Below are positions 43,015 through 50,467 of a stretch of 64,000 nt of DNA, piece after piece. The stretch's first letter is position 1, and each line of letters starts with the position of its first letter. Under the pieces are notes generated by a model. It was not told where the DNA came from, made no database searches, and worked only from the letters and a program-made list of their open reading frames with translations. Made by a program: the position numbers and the translations under genes. The stretch covers positions 1 through 64,000 of the forward strand of contig DAOTWG010000010.1 of assembly GCA_034436015.1 (NCBI GenBank), read 5' to 3'. Origin of the DNA: DAOTVX01 sp034436015 (GTDB lineage Bacteria; Chloroflexota; Anaerolineae; Anaerolineales; Villigracilaceae).

Positions 43015-43572
43015 CTACACTTCCATAATTTCCCGTTCTTTCTTTTGCCCAAGGCGATTAACTTCCTCAATATATTTATCGGTCAATTTCTGCAGTTCTT
43101 CCTCGCCGCGTTTCAAATCGTCCTCAGAAATCAACTTTTCTCTCTCGCTCTCGCGCATATCGTTGTGCGAATCGCGACGGATATTGCGGATCGCAACGCG
43201 ACAGTCTTCCAGGCGCTTATGGAGGACTTTGACTAAGTCGCGACGGCGCTCTTCGGTAAGCGGCGGCAAGACCAAACGAATCTGCCGGCCGTCGTTGTTT
43301 GGGGTCAGCCCCAGTTCCGATGCCAAAATCGTCCGTTCGATGATTTTCAAAGCGGCGAGGTCAAAGGGTTTAATCAGCAGCGTGCGCGGGTCTGGGACGC
43401 TGATTGTTGCCAGCTGCATGAGGGGAGTGGGAGAGCCATAGTAATCGATCGGCAGTTTTTCAACCAGGGCTGGCGAGGCGCGCCCGGTGCGAAGAGTGGC
43501 CAGGTCTTCTTCCAAAGCCCGAATAGCCGCCCGCATACGATGTTCCGCATCTTTGAGAATGTCTTTGATCAC
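43015..43572 (-). CDS. frr: Ribosome recycling factor
   Basis: 185 residues, a standard length. With EF-G it splits post-termination ribosomes. Typical blocks are TLRTGRASPALVEKL near residue 30, Y-Y-G-S-P-T-P-L, VPDPRTLLIKPFD and the C-terminal helix with K-L-T-D-K-Y-I-E. The start is GTG 43572, with a full AGGAGG five bases away. It lies 78 bases downstream of pyrH and seven bases upstream of uppS. Confidence 0.96.
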   Translation of the reverse strand: MIKDILKDAEHRMRAAIRALEEDLATLRTGRASPALVEKLPIDYYGSPTPLMQLATISVPDPRTLLIKPFDLAALKIIERTILASELGLTPNNDGRQIRLVLPPLTEERRRDLVKVLHKRLEDCRVAIRNIRRDSHNDMRESEREKLISEDDLKRGEEELQKLTDKYIEEVNRLGQKKEREIMEV

Positions 43573-43650
43573 AGCAACCTCCTGGAATACATCGAGAGTA
43601 GAAAACGAGGTTAATCCGGTTTGGAAGGAACGGTGAATGCCACTGTGATT

Positions 43651-44367
43651 TCAGGCCGTTACCAGGGTGCCGACTTGCTCGCCGCGCAGCGCCCTTTCCA
43701 GAGCAGTGGCATCCCACAGGTTGAGAACCAGAATAGGCAGGTTGTTGTCCATGCAGAGTGAGATGGCCGTGCTGTCCATAACTTCCAAGCGACGGTTGAG
43801 CAATTCGATGTATCTTAAGTGCTCGAACTTCTGCGCGCGGGCATTCTTTGCCGGATCCGAGTCGTAGATGCCGTCTACCTTGGTGGCCTTGATGAGCACA
43901 TCCGCGCCGACCTCGACCGCGCGCAGGGCGGCGGCCGTATCCGTAGAGAAGAAGGGGTTACCGGTGCCCGCGCCAAAGATCACCACCCGGCCTTTTTCGA
44001 GATGACGGATGGCGCGGCGGCGGATGTAAGGTTCGGCGACCGCGCGCATCTCCACTGCGGATTGCACGCGGCAATATACGCCGGCGCGTTCGAGAGCATC
44101 CATCAGGGCCAGCGCATTCATGACTGTTGCCAACATCCCCATATAGTCTGCTGTGGTGCGGTCCATGCCGCGTTCCAGTCCTTGTCGCCCGCGCCAGAGA
44201 TTGCCGGCGCCGATGACAATAGCGATTTCCACACCCATGGTATGGACTTGTTTGACGCGTTCTGCGATGGCTTCCGCTTGGAGAGGATCAATGCCAAAAC
44301 CGTCTTCTCCTGCCAGCGATTCACCGCTCAGCTTAAGAAGAATTCGTTTGAATTTCAATTTGGCCAT
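43651..44367 (-). CDS. pyrH: Uridylate kinase
   Basis: 238 residues from ATG 44367, with GAGGA upstream. It phosphorylates UMP to UDP and belongs to the amino-acid-kinase family. Motifs seen are R-I-L-L-K-L-S-G-E-S-L, VIGAGNLWRGR, DRTTADYMGMLATVMN, GAGTGNPFFSTDTAAALRA and KVDGIYDSDPAK. It is the first gene of the operon, driven by the strong promoter at 44384-44412. UTP inhibition and GTP activation are typical for this class but cannot be judged here. Confidence 0.96.
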   Translation of the reverse strand: MAKLKFKRILLKLSGESLAGEDGFGIDPLQAEAIAERVKQVHTMGVEIAIVIGAGNLWRGRQGLERGMDRTTADYMGMLATVMNALALMDALERAGVYCRVQSAVEMRAVAEPYIRRRAIRHLEKGRVVIFGAGTGNPFFSTDTAAALRAVEVGADVLIKATKVDGIYDSDPAKNARAQKFEHLRYIELLNRRLEVMDSTAISLCMDNNLPILVLNLWDATALERALRGEQVGTLVTA

Positions 44368-44383
44368 GATGTTCCTCGCTTGA

Positions 44384-44412
44384 ATTATACTGGCAGCTTG
44401 TCCGACTGACAA
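44384..44412 (-). promoter_or_regulatory. Strong promoter of the pyrH-frr-uppS-cdsA operon
   Basis: TTGTCA (44412-44407) and a perfect TATAAT (44389-44384) lie 17 bases apart on the minus strand. The -10 box is 16 bases before ATG 44367, so the leader is only about ten bases and just includes the GAGGA ribosome site. Confidence 0.75.
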
Positions 44413-44446
44413 AGCGATTCTTGGAAGCGGTCTGCTGGCCCTCCCC

Positions 44447-46636
44447 TTAATGGCCTATCCGGCTTACGTCCACGGGCATACCTTGTTGGCGCAGCGAGGC
44501 CAGGGCGGCGAATGTGGCGCGCGTCACGCCGAAGAGGTGATCGTAAGGAATTGGAGGCTTCAGGTCGGTGGTCAACGCGTGCAGGAAAGCGACCCACTCG
44601 GCGCGCCAGCCTTTATCCTGACGACAGCGCACCCGTTGCCGCCGACCGTCGCGAATCATCGTCAGGGCGCGAAAGTCGTCCAACACGGCCACCCGTCCCT
44701 CGCAGAAGACCTCCAAACGTTCTTTCGAGAACGACCGATCGCCGTTTGCCAGATAGTCCACCACGCCCAAGGAACCTTCCGCGAAGGTAAGGGCGATCGA
44801 GAAGTTATCTTGGTGGTATTTGCCATCATCAGGCAACGCGTGGGCGCAGACGCGCGCCGGCGGCGCGCCGACCAGAAAGGTGAGGAAATCAATGAAATGG
44901 CAGGCCTCGCCAATGAGGCGTCCTCCACCTTGCCGGCTATCGTGAAGCCAGTGCGAGCGAGGCAAATAGCCGGCGTTGACGCGGTAATGGGCGAACAGCG
45001 GTTCGTGGCGGGGAGTGAGGAATTCCGCCAGACGTTGTGCGAGCGGGGCGAAACGACGGTTGAACCCAACGACGAGAAGCAGATTGGGGTGATTGCGCAG
45101 GGTTTCCTCGACCTGTTGCAGTTGCTGCTCGTTCAGCGCCAGTGGTTTTTCCACGAAAACGTGTTTCCCGGCCTGCAAGGCGCGCACGACAAGCTCCGCG
45201 TGCGAATCGTGGCGCGTAAGGATAGCGACTGTGTTCACGCGCGGATCGCGCAGAATTTGCTCCGCTTCGGAGCAGGCGAAAGCGAAGCGAAACTTTCGCG
45301 CCGCGTGTTGTGCGTGCAATCCGCCTGCCGAGGCAATGCCTGCGCGTTCCAAGCCTTTTATGTCCGCGATTGCCGGCAGTAAGGTGGATTGTGCAAATAA
45401 GCCGGCGCCGATCACGCCAAGAGAAAGCCGAGAGGCGGGCTGGAGGCTAGAGGCAGGAACGCTGTTCTCGCTTTCGCGCGTCGGTATCTTTTCTCGCAGC
45501 TCGGCGGCGCTTTCCTGCGCTCCTGGATAGGTGAGCACAATGCCTAGAAATTCTTCCCCCGTCTTTCCGGCAAGGAGTTCATATGCCTGCGGCGCCTGGT
45601 CAATGGGGAAACGGTGCGTGATAAGCGGATGCACCCGCAAGCGGCCATCGGTCAGAAGCGTTACAACTGCCTGCAAATTGCGCCCTTCCGTCCAGCGCAC
45701 ATAGCCGATGGGATAGTCATGTCCTTGCTCCTCATAGGAGGGATCGTATCGGCCTGGGCCATAGGAGCGCGAGTTGAGGAAGATAAGTTCTTTTTCGTAG
45801 TAAAGTTTACGCGGCAGGGTTAAGCCAACGGCGCCGATTGCGATGACGCGCGCCCGGTCGCGGGCGATCCGACCGGCCAGTTCTACCGGATCGCCGGAAG
45901 GAGTGTCGGCGCAGATCAAAACAACGTCGCAGCCGCGCGAGGCGGTAAACGCTTGAGCGGCATCTTCCGCCTGATCGCGGGAGCAGGCGGAGATTCCAAG
46001 GGAAGACGCCAACGCGACCCGATGAGGGTTGACGTCCACGCCCAGGACGCGGCATCCCGCAGCCAGAGCAATTTGCGCTGTGAGGAGCCCCAGTAATCCC
46101 ATGCCGATCACCGCGACATCCTCGCCAAGTTGCGCCTGGCCGAGACGGAAGCCGTGCATGGCAATCGCGCCCAGCGTGGTAAATGCTGCCGATTCGAAAT
46201 CTACCGAGTCGGGCAGGGGGGTCAGCAGATTGCGAGGAACAACATTGTACTCCGCGTGCACAGCGTAGCCGCCGCCGGCGCAGGCCACGCGTTGCCCCAC
46301 GCGAAACCCTTCCATTTTCTCTCCGAGCGCGACGATTACTCCCGCCGAGGAGTAACCGAGCGGCATTGGCTGGTTGAGACGCTGGAAGGCGGCCTGCACG
46401 GCGGTTAGGACGCCCTCGCGTTTCATCTTATCAACGACCTGACGAACGAGGTCGGGGCGAGAGCGTGCTTTGCCGAGGAGCGATTTTTCCGCGAACTCGA
46501 CAACCATGCGCTCGGTGCCTGCCGAAACAAGCGAGGCGGCCACGCGCACGAGCGCCTGTCCGCAGCGAGGAGATGGGATCGGCACTTCCTCTATGGTTGT
46601 CTTGCCTGTTTTTATGTTTTGAACGAGTTGTTTCAT
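44447..46636 (-). CDS. Two-domain oxidoreductase: zinc-type dehydrogenase fused to Gfo/Idh/MocA
   Basis: 729 residues from ATG 46636 (ATGA overlap with rsmI). Residues 1 to about 370 are a medium-chain dehydrogenase: S-A-G-T-E-R-M-V-V, the quinone-oxidoreductase-like LGYSSAGVIVALG, and the Rossmann AVIGMGLLGLLTAQIALAAG. After a Ser/Glu-rich linker (about 375-400), residues 405-729 form a Gfo/Idh/MocA domain with GVIGAGLFAQSTLLPAIAD, H-V-F-V-E-K-P-L-A-L and the conserved R-L-I-G-E-A-C-H-F-I-D-F. Such fusions occur in polysaccharide clusters and probably handle a nucleotide sugar or cyclitol by linked oxidation steps. The reaction is unknown. Here it follows rsmI, away from the polysaccharide locus at 53-64 kb. 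Confidence 0.85.
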   Translation of the reverse strand: MKQLVQNIKTGKTTIEEVPIPSPRCGQALVRVAASLVSAGTERMVVEFAEKSLLGKARSRPDLVRQVVDKMKREGVLTAVQAAFQRLNQPMPLGYSSAGVIVALGEKMEGFRVGQRVACAGGGYAVHAEYNVVPRNLLTPLPDSVDFESAAFTTLGAIAMHGFRLGQAQLGEDVAVIGMGLLGLLTAQIALAAGCRVLGVDVNPHRVALASSLGISACSRDQAEDAAQAFTASRGCDVVLICADTPSGDPVELAGRIARDRARVIAIGAVGLTLPRKLYYEKELIFLNSRSYGPGRYDPSYEEQGHDYPIGYVRWTEGRNLQAVVTLLTDGRLRVHPLITHRFPIDQAPQAYELLAGKTGEEFLGIVLTYPGAQESAAELREKIPTRESENSVPASSLQPASRLSLGVIGAGLFAQSTLLPAIADIKGLERAGIASAGGLHAQHAARKFRFAFACSEAEQILRDPRVNTVAILTRHDSHAELVVRALQAGKHVFVEKPLALNEQQLQQVEETLRNHPNLLLVVGFNRRFAPLAQRLAEFLTPRHEPLFAHYRVNAGYLPRSHWLHDSRQGGGRLIGEACHFIDFLTFLVGAPPARVCAHALPDDGKYHQDNFSIALTFAEGSLGVVDYLANGDRSFSKERLEVFCEGRVAVLDDFRALTMIRDGRRQRVRCRQDKGWRAEWVAFLHALTTDLKPPIPYDHLFGVTRATFAALASLRQQGMPVDVSRIGH

Positions 46637-47466
46637 GCGTTTTGCTCTTCTTGTACTGCTATAGTGTACACCTGGCGTCGTTCCCAACCCGCCTCACGCG
46701 CCAAGCGGGTCGCCAGGCGGGGCAAACTTTCCCCCACGCGCAAACCGGCGCGGATCGCCTCACGCAGGGCGTCCTCCGTCCAAGGTTGTACGACCTTTCC
46801 CGGACAACCTGCCACGACGAGCGTGAACTCGCCGCGCGGGGTGTTTTCCGCGAAGGACGTTGCTGCGCTGCTCAACACGCCGCGCCAGAGTTCCTCGTGG
46901 ACTTTCGTCAGTTCACGCGCAACTGCTACGGGCCGGTCGCCGAGCGTCTTGAGCAAATCTTGTAGTGTGGCCAGCAGGCGATGCGGCGCTTCCAGAAAGA
47001 TCAGTGTATAGGGCAGGTCCGCGATCTGCTGCAAACGGGCGCGCCGTGCTGCAGGCTGGCGGGGCAGATAGCCTAGATACAGGAAAGCCTCTGTTGGCAA
47101 GCCGGAAGCGACCAAGGCCGCAATTGGCGCACAGGGGCCGGGAATAGGGCTGACGCGATGACCAGCTTCCAGCGCCGCGCGCACAAGTTCATACCCCGGA
47201 TCGTTGAGGGCCGGCGTGCCGGCGTCTGAGACGAGCGCCACATCTCCCTCGGCAAGCGCGGCCAGGATCGCCGCTTGCTTGGAACGTTTATTGTGTTCGT
47301 AGTAACTGGTCAGCGGTGTGTGGATAGCGAAATGCGCGAGCAATCGGCGGGTAACGCGCGTGTCTTCCGCCGCGATCAGACGCGCCTCGCGCAAGATGCG
47401 CACGGCGCGGGGACTCATGTCCTCCAGATTGCCAATCGGCGTAGCCACCAGATAGAGTGTGGCCAC
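46633..47466 (-). CDS. rsmI: 16S rRNA (cytidine-1402-2'-O)-methyltransferase
   Basis: 277 residues. RsmI adds the 2'-O-methyl of m4Cm1402 near the ribosomal P site. It belongs to the tetrapyrrole-methylase fold: L-Y-L-V-A-T-P-I-G-N-L-E-D, IAAEDTRVTRRLLAHF, SYYEHNK, ALVSDAGTPALNDPGYELV and PIPGPCAPIAALVASGLPT. The start is GTG 47466, with GGGAGGACT upstream. It lies 16 bases after a HAD hydrolase gene and overlaps the fused oxidoreductase by four bases. Confidence 0.95.
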   Translation of the reverse strand: MATLYLVATPIGNLEDMSPRAVRILREARLIAAEDTRVTRRLLAHFAIHTPLTSYYEHNKRSKQAAILAALAEGDVALVSDAGTPALNDPGYELVRAALEAGHRVSPIPGPCAPIAALVASGLPTEAFLYLGYLPRQPAARRARLQQIADLPYTLIFLEAPHRLLATLQDLLKTLGDRPVAVARELTKVHEELWRGVLSSAATSFAENTPRGEFTLVVAGCPGKVVQPWTEDALREAIRAGLRVGESLPRLATRLAREAGWERRQVYTIAVQEEQNA

Positions 47467-47481
47467 AGTCCTCCCAGCCTC

Positions 47482-48105
47482 TCATCCTCGATGGTGATCG
47501 GTGAGTAGTTGCCTCAGCGCGTCCAGCGCCGCCTGTGGTTGTACGAAGTGAACGACGTGCATTCCGATTGCGCGGGCCGCGTCGATGTTTTCCGCAAAAT
47601 CATCCACGAAAACAGCCTCCTGTGGAGCGACGTGGAGGCGTTCCAGCGCGAGATGGTAGATGCGCGGGTCGGGCTTCATCACGCCGACCTCGGCGGAGAT
47701 GACGATTTCGTCAAAGGCGTCGGCGATCTGCTGGCGCACAAGGAAATCGCGTAAATCAGACCAGGCGTTACTGATAAGCGCGGTGCGATAGACGGGGCGC
47801 AAGGAACGAAGGAAGTCCACCAATTCTCTGTCTAGGATATCGCCCTGAAAGAATTCGGCGGCAAAAGTTTCGGCATCCTGAAGGGATAGCTTGAGTTCTT
47901 GCATCGCCTGTATCCAATGTTGCTCTGCGCCGACTTGCCCCAGACTGGCCAGCCGCGCGCTCTCGGAATCGAAGATCGCATGGAAAAGGGTCTTGAGCGG
48001 CAGGCCAAGCCGTTCAGCCAGGCGCTGACGCGGCAGTGGGTCAACCGTGCGCATGATGACGCCGCCAAAGTCAAAACAAACTGCGCGGATGGCCGGTTCT
48101 GTCAT
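47482..48105 (-). CDS. HAD-family hydrolase (subfamily IA)
   Basis: 207 residues. The HAD motifs are complete except that motif I reads F-D-F-G-G-V-I rather than the phosphatase D-x-D, as is common in the epoxide-hydrolase-N-terminal-like subgroup. Motif II is L-I-S-N-A-W-S. Motif III is V-M-K-P-D-P-R-I-Y, and motif IV V-F-V-D-D-F. Members dephosphorylate small metabolites, but F-D-F-G types may be non-phosphatase or use phosphate substrates poorly, so the activity is uncertain. It overlaps the upstream zinc-ribbon gene by four bases. Confidence 0.82.
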   Translation of the reverse strand: MTEPAIRAVCFDFGGVIMRTVDPLPRQRLAERLGLPLKTLFHAIFDSESARLASLGQVGAEQHWIQAMQELKLSLQDAETFAAEFFQGDILDRELVDFLRSLRPVYRTALISNAWSDLRDFLVRQQIADAFDEIVISAEVGVMKPDPRIYHLALERLHVAPQEAVFVDDFAENIDAARAIGMHVVHFVQPQAALDALRQLLTDHHRG

Positions 48106-48332
48106 GGTTTATTCTGTCCTCCCTCGCTCCCGGTAATTTCTTCGATTTCCTTGCGCCAGTTCGGATAAGCCCGCTCGAGGCGGAGACGATCCACTGCGTT
48201 CGCGCGGCGACATTTCGGACAATACGCGTCGTAGTGATGTAATCCCTCCGCCTCCATGCGCTGGAGAGTGGTCAGGTCCGCCAGACGCGAGGTGGTAAAT
48301 GCCGTTTGACAATAGGAACAGCGCAGTTGCAT
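48102..48332 (-). CDS. Small zinc-ribbon protein
   Basis: 76 residues from ATG 48332, with AAGGAG upstream. It has two C-x-x-C knuckles, C-S-Y-C near the N-terminus and C-P-K-C about 35 residues later. This is the pattern of a zinc ribbon; a charged helix (R-L-R-L-E-R-A-Y-P-N-W-R-K-E-I-E-E-I) follows. No known domain was recognised beyond that, and function is unknown. It is the first gene of an operon with the HAD hydrolase, rsmI and the fused oxidoreductase. Confidence 0.75.
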   Translation of the reverse strand: MQLRCSYCQTAFTTSRLADLTTLQRMEAEGLHHYDAYCPKCRRANAVDRLRLERAYPNWRKEIEEITGSEGGQNKP

Positions 48333-48360
48333 AGAAACTCCTTTTCCCAAAACTACCGTG

Positions 48361-48389
48361 ATTGTACCCGAAATTGAAGCGGTTGGCGA
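48361..48389 (-). promoter_or_regulatory. Possible promoter of the zinc-ribbon-rsmI operon
   Basis: TACAAT (48366-48361) has a weak -35 candidate TCGCCA (48389-48384) at 17 bases. The start point would be near 48354, leaving a leader of about 22 bases. The rest of the gap (48390-48547) shows nothing recognisable. Confidence 0.35.
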
Positions 48390-48547
48390 AATTCATCGGC
48401 GTGCCCGAGTTGTCCGCGGTACGGCTTCTGTTGCGCAATTTCCGGGAGTGACGCGACAATCGTTGCGTGGACGCGCGAACTCGCGTGACTACGGAAAGCG
48501 GATAGAAACTTCCACAGCAGGCGCGAGGCGCATGGTTGCGCTTCTCG

Positions 48548-50467
48548 TTACTTTTCTGTCATGTCTTCCAGGCGCTTAAATTGACCGGTATACAGCTCGG
48601 CGTAGAACCCGCCTCGCGCCAGCAATTCTTCATGCCGACCTTGCTCCACAATATCGCCATCCTTCATCACCAGGATCAGGTCGGCATCGCGGATCGTGGA
48701 GAGACGGTGGGCGATGATGAAAGCCGTGCGGTCTTTTAACAATGTCTTCATGGCTTGCTGGATGAGTATTTCTGTGTGGGTGTCCACCGAACTGGTGGCC
48801 TCGTCCAGGATGAGGATGTCGGGATCGGCTAACAAGGCGCGAGCGATGGTCAATAATTGCTTCTGGCCTTCGGAAATGTTCGTGGTCTCCTCGTTCAGCG
48901 TAAAGCGGTAACCGCCCGGCAGGGCGCGGATGAAATAGTCCACGTGCGCCGCGCGGGCCGCGGCGATTACCTCTTCTTCGCTGGCGTCGGCGCGGCCATA
49001 GCGAATATTTTCGAGAATCGTATCGTTGAAGAGCCAGGTATCCTGCAAAACCATGGCCAAGAAACGGCGCAAGTCTTTCCGCCGGAACCGACGGATATCG
49101 TTGCCGTCAATCAAAATGGCGCCGTCGTTGATGTCATAGAAACGCATCAACAGTTTGACCATGGTTGTCTTGCCGGCGCCGGTCGGCCCAACAATAGCCG
49201 CTTTTTGGCCGGGACGAATGTGTGCTGAAAAATCCCGAATGATGATTTTCTCTGGCGAATAGCCAAAGCGCACATGGCGGAATTCCACTTCGCCGCGCAC
49301 CGTCGGGAGCGTGATGGGTTCCGCGGGATCAGGGGTTTCCTCCTCTTCATTCAAGAACTCAAAGACACGCTCGGCCGCGGCCGCCGTTTGTTGCAACACG
49401 TTGGCAATGTTCGCCACTTGCGTAATAGGCTGGGTAAACGAGCGTATGTATTGGATGAAGGCCTGAATATCGCCTACTGTAATTACCTTTTGAATGGTCA
49501 GATACGCGCCCAACACCACTGCAGCCATGTACCCCAAATTCCCGAGAAAGTTCACGAGAGGGAACATCAAGCCGGCTAGGAATTGCGCTTTCCAAGCCGA
49601 GCGATAGAGCACATCGTTTAGCCGGTCGAATTTCTCAATGCTCTTCGCCTCGCCATGGAATGCCTTGATGACAACATGACCGCCATACATCTCTTCCACG
49701 TGGCCATTAATATGTCCCAGGTATTCCTGCTGTTGCGCAAAATAGCGTTGTGAATAACGAATCGCCAGTCGCAGTACAAGGAGAGAGATAGGCACGATAA
49801 GCAAGGCCACCAGCGTCATCAACCAGCTGATGGAAAACATCATCACCAGAACGCCAAGCAACATGGCGATGGAGGTGATCAGTTGAGTCAACCCCTGGTG
49901 GAGGGTTTGGCTGATGGTATCCACGTCGTTGGTGGCGCGTGAGAGAATTTCGCCGTGATTCGTACTGTCGAAGTAACGCAGCGGCATACGGTTGATTTTC
50001 GCGGCGATATCGCGGCGGAAGCGATAGGTGATGTCCGTGGAGGTGCCCGCCATCACCCAACCTTGAACGTAACCGCAAAGGGCCGAAAACACGTACAGGC
50101 TCAGCGTGATGAGCAGGATACGTCCGATGTAGGCAAAGTCAACCCCGGCGCCGCTGCCGGCGATTTGCGCCATAAGGCCTTCAAAGAGTTTCGTGGTTGC
50201 CTTTCCAAGAAGCTTTGGCCCGATGATAGAGAAAAAGGTGGAGGCTACGGCCAAAATCATCGCCAGGACAATAGTGAGACGATACGCGCGCAGATACTGA
50301 ATTAAACGGACCATCGTGCCCTTGAAATCGCGCGCGCGTTCCCCCGGCAGCAGGGCGCGCGGGCCGCCATGTCCGAACGGACCGCGCCCAGGGCCAAAGG
50401 GACGAGGACCACCTGTGGTATCGGAATGGGAGCGGGACGGCGTGGAAGATGGAGGTTGCACGTTCAC
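48548..50467 (-). CDS. ABC exporter half-transporter, catalytically complete subunit
   Basis: 639 residues: a Pro/Gly-rich N-terminal tail (about 1-45), six membrane helices, then an ATPase domain. Walker A is G-P-T-G-A-G-K-T-T, the signature is I-S-E-G-Q (a variant of S-G-G-Q), Walker B L-I-L-D-E carries the catalytic glutamate, and the switch histidine is in I-A-H-R-L. The partner at 50464-52704 has the opposite defects, so the two should form one heterodimer with one active and one degenerate ATP site. Substrates of such exporters are often drugs, lipids or peptides; here unknown. The genes overlap by four bases and are preceded by a MarR gene. Confidence 0.9.
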   Translation of the reverse strand: MNVQPPSSTPSRSHSDTTGGPRPFGPGRGPFGHGGPRALLPGERARDFKGTMVRLIQYLRAYRLTIVLAMILAVASTFFSIIGPKLLGKATTKLFEGLMAQIAGSGAGVDFAYIGRILLITLSLYVFSALCGYVQGWVMAGTSTDITYRFRRDIAAKINRMPLRYFDSTNHGEILSRATNDVDTISQTLHQGLTQLITSIAMLLGVLVMMFSISWLMTLVALLIVPISLLVLRLAIRYSQRYFAQQQEYLGHINGHVEEMYGGHVVIKAFHGEAKSIEKFDRLNDVLYRSAWKAQFLAGLMFPLVNFLGNLGYMAAVVLGAYLTIQKVITVGDIQAFIQYIRSFTQPITQVANIANVLQQTAAAAERVFEFLNEEEETPDPAEPITLPTVRGEVEFRHVRFGYSPEKIIIRDFSAHIRPGQKAAIVGPTGAGKTTMVKLLMRFYDINDGAILIDGNDIRRFRRKDLRRFLAMVLQDTWLFNDTILENIRYGRADASEEEVIAAARAAHVDYFIRALPGGYRFTLNEETTNISEGQKQLLTIARALLADPDILILDEATSSVDTHTEILIQQAMKTLLKDRTAFIIAHRLSTIRDADLILVMKDGDIVEQGRHEELLARGGFYAELYTGQFKRLEDMTEK

